Below are positions 12,163-17,163 of a DNA stretch of 17,163 nt, in pieces. Both the position numbers and the translations under genes were made by a program. The stretch covers positions 1 through 17,163 of the forward strand of contig JAFTEG010000200.1 in the NCBI GenBank assembly GCA_017453765.1, read 5' to 3'. The notes below the pieces were generated by a model. It was not told the origin of the DNA, did not search any database, and saw nothing but the letters and a program-made list of their open reading frames with translations. The stretch's first letter is position 1. The number at the start of each line of letters is the position of its first letter. The stretch is from Selenomonadaceae bacterium (GTDB lineage Bacteria; Bacillota; Negativicutes; Selenomonadales; Selenomonadaceae).

Positions 12163-13362
12163 TTACGTTTCAGCCGACTGTAAACTTTGTTTACGGCGAT
12201 AAAGCAACATTGCAATTCCGATTACCAGCAAGGCAACCTGCACGCCGAATGTTTCAACCGTAGGATAAATTCCCAGCACGTCGATTGTAGGCACCGGCAA
12301 ACTTTCAATAGGCGTCTGTCCAAACACTCCGCCTTCCTGCAGTTCGCGAATGCCGCCGCCTGCAAAGGTTATCGCCAAAAGGTACATCAAAATACTTGTG
12401 AATATGAAGAAGGGACGCAACGCAATTTTTAAAACGCCGTGTTGCAGTGCGAAAAACAAAATCGATACGACGACGCAACCTGCCGCAAAGCCGTACCAAA
12501 TCATGTCGACATCAGTAGCCGTGTTGTTGAACAGCGCTTGATAAAATAAAATTACCTCCGCGCCTTCACGATACACTGCCAAAAATGCCGCGAATGCCAA
12601 CGCCTTCGCCTTGCCGTCGGTTAAACTTTTGTCCACCATGTCTTGAATATATTTTTTCCAAACTTTTGCATCGGATTTACTGCCGAGCCATGCGCTTGTT
12701 GCCAAAAGCACGACGACCGCGAATAAAGCCGTTGCGCCTTCCAAAATCTCACGTCCGGCACCTGCCGCAGTAGATTCAAATATCGAGGCGAAAAGGTACG
12801 CCGTGACGAAACTTGCAATTATCGCCGCTATCATCGCGTTGTAAACGGTGTCCAAATGCTTTTCATTACCGCTCTTTTTCAAGTACGCGATTATTGCGAC
12901 GAGTACGAGAATTGCCTCAAGACCTTCACGAATTAAAATTAAAAACGCGGGAAAAAATGACGCCCAGCCGCCTTGACTGCCGTGCGCGCCTTCCATTTCG
13001 GTGACGTTTTCATTTACCATTTCAATCAGCAACGCCGCTTCGTCTTGAACTTCTTCGAGCGGCGCTCCCGCCAACATAGCTTTTTTAACTTTGTAAAATT
13101 GGTATTCGGTAATGCCGACAGCCTTGCTTGAAACGGTTACGCGCAGTGCGCCTTCCATGCCTTCCTTTTCGTAAATGCCGTAATAAGCATCGTTAATTTT
13201 TTCTTTAGCGGCGCGACCGTCACCGGTTTTGTAAATTTCAACCGCTTCATTGACGGTACTTTCAATTTGGTTTGCAAGCTCCTGCCATTTCGGCGCGGCG
13301 TCTGCAGATTGACAACTGATTAAAATTAATGTTACCAATATTGCATAGAAAAATTTCTTCAT
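12163..13362 (-). CDS. FTR1-family iron permease with periplasmic N-terminal domain
   Basis: 399 residues. An N-terminal export signal with a possible lipobox (LISC, C17) and a periplasmic helical domain (about 22-132) precede a seven-helix permease. The two iron-path motifs are REGLE (145-149) and REGAE (265-269), each in a membrane helix, as in FTR1 and EfeU. The basic end (YRRKQSLQSAET) should be cytoplasmic. It starts three bases after the orphan TonB-domain gene and precedes P19, its partner in FetMP-type systems. Yeast FTR1 takes ferric iron after ferroxidation; whether this one takes Fe(II) or Fe(III) is not visible in the sequence. Confidence 0.92.
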   Translation of the reverse strand: MKKFFYAILVTLILISCQSADAAPKWQELANQIESTVNEAVEIYKTGDGRAAKEKINDAYYGIYEKEGMEGALRVTVSSKAVGITEYQFYKVKKAMLAGAPLEEVQDEAALLIEMVNENVTEMEGAHGSQGGWASFFPAFLILIREGLEAILVLVAIIAYLKKSGNEKHLDTVYNAMIAAIIASFVTAYLFASIFESTAAGAGREILEGATALFAVVVLLATSAWLGSKSDAKVWKKYIQDMVDKSLTDGKAKALAFAAFLAVYREGAEVILFYQALFNNTATDVDMIWYGFAAGCVVVSILFFALQHGVLKIALRPFFIFTSILMYLLAITFAGGGIRELQEGGVFGQTPIESLPVPTIDVLGIYPTVETFGVQVALLVIGIAMLLYRRKQSLQSAET

Positions 13363-13365
13363 AAA

Positions 13366-13716
13366 TCAGAAATCCTTAGGCTCAAATTTAACCATGTACC
13401 AAACTTCAACGTGCTTGCCGTTTTTATCGACTGCAGGTTGGAATTTCCATTTTGCCGCCGCCTCCATTGCCGCTTTGTCGACTTTAGGACGTCCCGACGA
13501 ACGCATTACAACCGTCTTTATAACGTTGCCTTCCGCGTCAACCGTAGCCGAAATTACGACAGTGCCGTTGTACTTCAAATTCTTTTCAATGTCCTTTGGG
13601 TAGACCTTCGAACTTTCAATGGGAACTGCCGCCGGTTGATCTTCCGCCGCCGCGAAATTTATTTGTGCCGCGAAAACCAACGCCATTGCAAAAATTACTG
13701 CCACAATTTTTTTCAA
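13366..13716 (-). CDS. Orphan TonB C-terminal-domain protein, periplasmic
   Basis: 116 residues: a cleavable-looking signal peptide (MKKIVAVIFAMALVFAAQINFAAA, AxA at 22-24), then almost directly a TonB C-terminal domain (about 36-116; KVYPKD...GTVVISATVDAEGNVIKTVVMRSSG...AAMEAAAKWKFQPA). It lacks the cytoplasmic anchor and proline-rich spacer of TonB. Its ends (SSKVYPKD and KFEPKDF) match those of the full TonB encoded upstream, so it is a paralogous domain. TTG at 13716 has GAGGAGGG nine bases upstream. It may bind TonB-box regions or compete with TonB; this is speculative. An uncleaved signal acting as a membrane anchor is the alternative. Confidence 0.8.
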   Translation of the reverse strand: MKKIVAVIFAMALVFAAQINFAAAEDQPAAVPIESSKVYPKDIEKNLKYNGTVVISATVDAEGNVIKTVVMRSSGRPKVDKAAMEAAAKWKFQPAVDKNGKHVEVWYMVKFEPKDF

Positions 13717-13737
13717 AATAATTTTCCCTCCTCTTAA

Positions 13738-13790
13738 TTCTACCTTCTACTATCTACTATCTACATCCTTAATCCTTAATCCTTAATTCA
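13738..13790. repeat. Heptanucleotide tandem repeats between tonB and the orphan TonB-domain gene
   Basis: Heptads TCTACTA, then CCTTAAT in three copies ending at the tonB stop codon. Confidence 0.8.
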
Positions 13791-14504
13791 TCAAAAGTCT
13801 TCCGGCTTAAATTCAATCTGCGTCTTCAACTCCTTAGGCTTTCCCTCCTCATCAAGGTACGGTTCAAAAATCCAACTCGACGCCGCAACTTCCGACATCA
13901 AATTTATAATATTGCCGCGCTCATCGGTACCGCCGCCGCGACGTATTTCGACATTTTTAACCTTGCCGTCCGTGCCTATCGTAACTGCCAAAACAACCTT
14001 GCCGCTGTTCAAAGTCACTCTTTCTTTCACGGCGCCGCTTGCAACAAGCTGATCAATTAAATCTTTCGGATAAACTTTGACTATTGCCTTTAACTGATTC
14101 GGTTCATTTTTTTCCTGCGGCTTAGGTTCAGCCGGCTTTTCATTTTCGGCAGGCTTACTTTCGGCAGGTTTTTCACTTTCGGCAGGCGGTGCAGTCTCTT
14201 TAGGCGGTTCAACCGGCTTTTCGACTTTTTCAACTTCGACAGGTTCAGGCGGCGGTAGCGGTTCAAATTTCGGTATTTCCAGTGGCGGAAGTTTAATTTC
14301 AGGGAAGGTTTGAATTTCAAGCGGTAAAGAAGGCGGCGGAACTTCTTCGACATTTGCCGAATCTACCCACGCCACTTCTTGCAAATCTTCAACATCTTCT
14401 TTCGGCTCGGTAAATTTCCAATTCATGGCAAGCGCGAACATTACGACGACATTAAAAATGAATGCAAGAAACATTATCCTTTCCCAACGCGGTCGATACT
14501 CCAA
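13791..14504 (-). CDS. tonB: TonB energy transducer
   Basis: 237 residues. A single N-terminal membrane helix (about 10-27, IMFLAFIFNVVVMFALAM), a Pro/Glu/Lys-rich spacer (about 50-135, with repeated KPAE and EPxP units) long enough to reach across the periplasm, and a TonB C-terminal domain (about 140-237; KVYPKDLIDQLV...SGKVVLAVTIGTDGKVKNVEI...SSWIFEPY). TTG at 14504 follows GGAGG by seven bases. It is encoded directly after exbD, so the motor complex is complete. TonB transmits the proton-motive force to outer-membrane receptors; no receptor gene is in this window. Confidence 0.9.
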   Translation of the reverse strand: MEYRPRWERIMFLAFIFNVVVMFALAMNWKFTEPKEDVEDLQEVAWVDSANVEEVPPPSLPLEIQTFPEIKLPPLEIPKFEPLPPPEPVEVEKVEKPVEPPKETAPPAESEKPAESKPAENEKPAEPKPQEKNEPNQLKAIVKVYPKDLIDQLVASGAVKERVTLNSGKVVLAVTIGTDGKVKNVEIRRGGGTDERGNIINLMSEVAASSWIFEPYLDEEGKPKELKTQIEFKPEDF

Positions 14505-14571
14505 TTTAAAACCTCCGTTAATTTTTAGCGCTTAACTAAATTTCAAGTCTTAACTAATTTTTAATTTCAAA

Positions 14572-14982
14572 CTAATTTTTAGCCTCTGTCGCAATGGAAA
14601 CATGACGCACGCCGGATTTTTTCAGCACTTCCAAAACTGCGGCAACTCTTTCATACCGCGCGGCCCTGTCGCCGTAAATTACAAAAATGGTTTCGCTGTC
14701 TTTTTCCAACTCGTGACTGACCATCTGCGGCAAGTTTTTATCTAAAATTTTACTGTCATCAAACATTATTTCACCGCCTGCCGTCACCGTAATTGCCGCG
14801 ACTTTCGGTTCAACTTCCTGTTGCGTACCTTCAGACTTCGGCAAGTCCACGTTGAAATTGTTCGTCTGCACCATGTAAATCGTACTCAACATAAAAAAGA
14901 CCAAAAGAAAAAGCATTATGTCAATCATCGGGATAATCATGACAAGCGGCTGTTTATCTTCGCGAAAGTCACGCCGTCGCAT
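14572..14982 (-). CDS. exbD: ExbD-type biopolymer transport protein
   Basis: 136 residues. One N-terminal helix (about 13-37) includes the proton-pathway Asp in PMIDIMLFLLVFFML (D21, the counterpart of E. coli ExbD D25). A periplasmic domain follows (about 45-136), with the usual AAITVTAGGEIMFDD and DRAARYERVAAVLEVLKKSG patterns. ATG at 14982 is preferred to GTG at 14991 because GGAAGG lies nine bases before it. The gene overlaps the end of exbB by 14 bases, so the two are translationally coupled. It acts with ExbB and TonB in the inner membrane. Confidence 0.9.
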   Translation of the reverse strand: MRRRDFREDKQPLVMIIPMIDIMLFLLVFFMLSTIYMVQTNNFNVDLPKSEGTQQEVEPKVAAITVTAGGEIMFDDSKILDKNLPQMVSHELEKDSETIFVIYGDRAARYERVAAVLEVLKKSGVRHVSIATEAKN

Positions 14983-15592
14983 TGTTTTCACCCTTCCCGC
15001 TCAACGCGCCGAGTACAATGGACGCGGCTTTTTCAAGTTTCGCCAACATTTCATCAAGCCTTTGTGCAAAGTACGTGTGGACAATCAGCGCCAAAATCGC
15101 TACACAAAGTCCGGTTGCCGTCGCTATCAATGCCTCACCGATTCCGCCGGTTATTGCCAGCGGTTGACCTGCCTGCAGATTAAAAATGTTAAAAGCCTCA
15201 ATCATACCGGAAATGGTGCCGAGAAGTCCGAGTAGCGGCGATAAAGTTACAATCATTGAAAGGTAATTCAGCCGCGCGCGCAGTTTCATAGCCGCTTCAC
15301 TGTACGCCATATCCAACGCAACTTCGATATTTTCATTTCGCGTAGCGGCAAGTACGCCGGAAAAAGCAACTTCGCCGATAAGACTTTTTTCGGCGTGACA
15401 GAAGTCGGCAACTTGATTCAGAGTTTGAACTCTCAATTTTACAGAAAGATTTTCCAAAAAAGCATTACCGTTATTACCTGCGTAGTGATAAAAAACCAGC
15501 CTTTCAATGCCAATCGCAATTACGGCAACCGAGCAAAGTAAGAGCAGGTACATTACCGCGCCGCCCTTTGTGAAAATCTCCATTACATCCAA
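14969..15592 (-). CDS. exbB: ExbB/TolQ-type proton channel protein
   Basis: 207 residues with three membrane helices (about 13-28, 108-132 and 150-175) and a cytoplasmic loop between the first two, as in MotA/TolQ/ExbB. The conserved segment TLSPLLGLLGTISGMIEAF (about 113-131) and the third helix with GEALIATATGLCVAILALIVH are present. It is the first gene of the iron operon, ahead of exbD and tonB. TTG at 15592 has GGGAGAGA eight bases upstream; ATG at 15583 is a weaker choice. TolQ is the alternative family, but the co-encoded TonB favours ExbB. Confidence 0.9.
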   Translation of the reverse strand: MDVMEIFTKGGAVMYLLLLCSVAVIAIGIERLVFYHYAGNNGNAFLENLSVKLRVQTLNQVADFCHAEKSLIGEVAFSGVLAATRNENIEVALDMAYSEAAMKLRARLNYLSMIVTLSPLLGLLGTISGMIEAFNIFNLQAGQPLAITGGIGEALIATATGLCVAILALIVHTYFAQRLDEMLAKLEKAASIVLGALSGKGENNATA

Positions 15593-15648
15593 ATTACAAT
15601 CTCTCCCAAAAATTTATAATCCTCTTAAAAATTTAAAAGTCTCTCAAA

Positions 15649-15700
15649 AAATAATTTTTATCATTTAATTCAGTTTATCATAAAAAATTTTAAAATGCAA
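15649..15700 (-). promoter_or_regulatory. Iron operon promoter with possible Fur site
   Basis: On the minus strand TTGCAT (15695-15700), 17 bases, TAAACT (15672-15677). Just downstream is TGATAAA-A-ATTATTT (15649-15663), 11 of 14 positions of the 7-1-7 Fur pattern TGATAAT-N-ATTATCA; a second TGATAAA half lies at 15674-15680 over the -10. Fur control is likely for iron uptake genes, but A/T-rich DNA makes chance matches common. Confidence 0.4.
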
Positions 15701-15727
15701 TGCCGCTTGAAAATAGTTTTCAGCACT

Positions 15728-15760
15728 AAAAAAGTGACGAACGATTTTTGTCCGCCACTT
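15728..15760 (-). terminator. Intrinsic terminator of rpsA
   Basis: On the minus strand AAGTGGCGGAC pairs with GTTCGTCACTT over 11 positions (two G-U pairs), loop of seven, followed by six T residues (plus strand 15728-15733). It lies about 80 bases after the rpsA stop. Confidence 0.85.
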
Positions 15761-15763
15761 CTA

Positions 15764-15841
15764 GGGGTTAGGGATTAGGGATTAGAGAACAGATTTTCTA
15801 ACTAATCACTAACAACTAACAACTATTAACTAACAACTAAA
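15764..15841. repeat. Heptanucleotide tandem repeats between rpsA and its terminator
   Basis: Heptads GATTAGG (15768-15788), then CTAACAA and CTATTAA (about 15800-15840). They lie in the transcribed 3' region of rpsA. Confidence 0.8.
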
Positions 15842-16975
15842 TTAATATTCGTCAGAGTTGTTGGAGCGATAACGTCTTGAATTTGCGCCGTCAACGTCGC
15901 CGCGTTTTGCACGATTGATTGAAAGGGAAATGCGCTTACGTTTTTGGTCAACGCGCATAATTTTCACTTTAACAATGTCATCGACGTGAACGGCCTCTTC
16001 AGCGTTTTCAATACGGCGGTCGCTCAATTCACCCATAGGAATCAAGCCGTCAAAACCGGGTTCAATTTCCATAAAGGCGCCGAATTTTGCAAGTTTGACG
16101 ATTTTGCCTTCAATGATATCGCCTTCGACGTATTTTTCCGCCTTTTCAAGCCACGGATCAGGCTGGGTATTTTTCACGGAAAGTGAAATTCTGTGCGTTT
16201 CGGGGTCAACCTGTTTAACATAAACGTCAATCACATCGCCGACTTTAAGCACGTCTGAAGGTTGCGTCACGCGTTCCCACGAAAGGTCGGAAATATGTGC
16301 AAGCCCGTCAACGCCGCCAATGTCAATGAATGCGCCGTAGTCAACAAGACGTTTAACCGTACCTTTAAGGGTTTGTCCCGCTTCAATGGTATCGAAAACT
16401 TCGCGCTGTTTGTCTTCGCGTTCCTTTTCCAAAAGCTGACGACGCGAAAGTACCAGCCGCTGTTTTTGTCTGTCGATCTCTATCGGCAACACTTCAACGG
16501 TCTGATCAACGTAGACGGAAAGGTCTTTCACGTAGTGAAGTTCCATCTGTGATGCCGGAATAAAGCCGCGAAGTCCTTTGACAGAGGCAACAAGCCCTCC
16601 CTTCACCATTTGCGTGATCTTGGCTTCTACCGTTTCGCCGCGCTCTTTGATAGCCTCCATGTCCTTCCAAACGGACATACGATCCGCCTTGATTTTTGAA
16701 AGAGTTCCGCCGTTTTCGCCGCCGAGTGACTGAATATAGACATCGATTTTGTCGCCGACTTTTACAACATCTTCTGCAGATTCCGGTTCGGGATATGCAA
16801 GCTCTCTTTTCGGTACGGGTATTTCCTGCTTATAACCGATATCGACAAATGCTTCGTTACGGTTTACCTGCACCACCGTGCCTTCCACTATTTCATGTTC
16901 CTTGAGATTTTGCATGTTATCCGCCGCTTCGAGCAAACTTCCCATGTCCTCTACGTTTTTAATATCGTCTGACAC
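15842..16975 (-). CDS. rpsA: 30S ribosomal protein S1, four S1 domains
   Basis: 377 residues with four S1 RNA-binding repeats: about 24-100 (EGTVVQVNRNEAFVDIGYKQE), 110-180 (EAKITQMVKGGLVASVKGLRGFIPAS), 196-268 (LKGTVKRLVDYGAFIDIGGVDGLAHISDLSW) and 283-352 (IEGKIVKLAKFGAFMEIEPGFDGLIPMGEL), plus a short basic, Asn-rich tail. Four domains are usual for Firmicutes, against six in E. coli. GTG at 16975 is used; its ribosome site is weak (AGG 11 bases upstream). In some Negativicutes S1 is fused to IspH, but here an in-frame TAA about 60 bases upstream shows it is separate. Confidence 0.92.
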   Translation of the reverse strand: MSDDIKNVEDMGSLLEAADNMQNLKEHEIVEGTVVQVNRNEAFVDIGYKQEIPVPKRELAYPEPESAEDVVKVGDKIDVYIQSLGGENGGTLSKIKADRMSVWKDMEAIKERGETVEAKITQMVKGGLVASVKGLRGFIPASQMELHYVKDLSVYVDQTVEVLPIEIDRQKQRLVLSRRQLLEKEREDKQREVFDTIEAGQTLKGTVKRLVDYGAFIDIGGVDGLAHISDLSWERVTQPSDVLKVGDVIDVYVKQVDPETHRISLSVKNTQPDPWLEKAEKYVEGDIIEGKIVKLAKFGAFMEIEPGFDGLIPMGELSDRRIENAEEAVHVDDIVKVKIMRVDQKRKRISLSINRAKRGDVDGANSRRYRSNNSDEY

Positions 16976-17054
16976 TTCTCTGTAACCTGCTACCGAGATT
17001 TTGGAAAATGTAAACTTCAGCTGTTTTTACTACACTTCCCGTTAAAACATACTT

Positions 17055-17113
17055 GGGCGATAATTCGCCGCGTCACCTGTAATTTCAGAAAAAATTCTTC
17101 CTTGAAATGTGAC
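17055..17113 (-). other. Two hairpins upstream of rpsA
   Basis: GTCAC plus ATTTCA (17072-17076, 17082-17087) pair with TGAAAT plus GTGAC (17103-17113) with a five-base bulge, and GGCGA-TAAT-TCGCC (17056-17069) forms a second perfect stem. They occupy the gap between the previous gene's stop and rpsA. They could be a leader structure for S1 control or a weak terminator; there is no U-run. Confidence 0.35.
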
Positions 17114-17114
17114 C

Positions 17115-17162
17115 CTATAGAATCGACTGCACTCGCTGACGTACTGCCGATTTATCCGCGTA
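17115..17162 (-). CDS. 3' end of an unidentified gene
   Basis: Fifteen codons, YADKSAVRQRVQSIL, end at TAG and are open to the window edge. The composition looks like a helical C-terminus, but it is too short to assign. Another minus-strand frame stays open for about 38 codons here and cannot be excluded. Confidence 0.35.
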   Translation of the reverse strand, partial: YADKSAVRQRVQSIL

Positions 17163-17163
17163 G

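Noticed and set aside
16976..17114. Fusion of IspH to S1, as in some Negativicutes
   Set aside because: An in-frame TAA lies about 60 bases before the S1 start, and no IspH sequence is seen upstream.

Overview
The window looks like a chromosomal piece of a diderm Firmicute (Negativicutes, Selenomonas-like). The ricT-trmN6 pair at the left is the gene order of low-GC Gram-positives, while ExbB, ExbD and TonB at the right need an outer membrane. The DNA is AT-rich and its spacers are A/T tracts. Several genes start with TTG behind good Shine-Dalgarno sites. The species assignment is inference.

Layout. 1-294 (minus): a small repeat-module gene that appears frameshifted and runs off the left edge. 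480-2353 (plus): ricT and trmN6. 2433-3896 (minus): a shortened HydF-like GTPase followed by a secreted protein. 4061-5340: a tandem array of short loci, each encoding a 26-27 residue hydrophobic peptide. 5380-15592 (minus): twelve genes in one direction, forming an iron-uptake operon. 15842-16975 (minus): ribosomal protein S1. The last 48 bases on the minus strand hold the end of an unidentified gene.

The array at 4061-5340 is the least ordinary part. Three intact loci and one decayed one share the same plan: an extended -10 promoter, a leader hairpin that captures the Shine-Dalgarno sequence, a 26-27 codon hydrophobic ORF, a hairpin that can terminate in both directions, and beyond it an opposing promoter (TTGAAA, 17 bp, extended -10) aimed back at that hairpin. 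In at least two loci the start-codon region recurs as a direct repeat inside the predicted antisense RNA. This is the plan of the Fst/par type I toxin-antitoxin of pAD1, but the peptides do not look like Fst. I propose it as a new family of par-like type I loci.

The operon reads exbB-exbD-tonB-(orphan TonB C-terminal protein)-FTR1 permease-P19-DUF2318 membrane protein-two FtsX-type permeases-ABC ATPase-FMN-binding lipoprotein-ApbE. The FTR1/P19/DUF2318/ABC core is the P19-type iron system known from Campylobacter. There the cluster ends with thioredoxin-like proteins; here a flavinylation pair (FMN-binding lipoprotein plus ApbE) takes that place, and the TonB motor is built in. A coherent reading is outer-membrane energising (TonB), periplasmic iron handling (P19), flavin- or Fe-S-linked redox steps (FMN protein, DUF2318) and inner-membrane uptake (FTR1). 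Nearly every real spacer in and beside the operon holds degenerate heptanucleotide tandem repeats.
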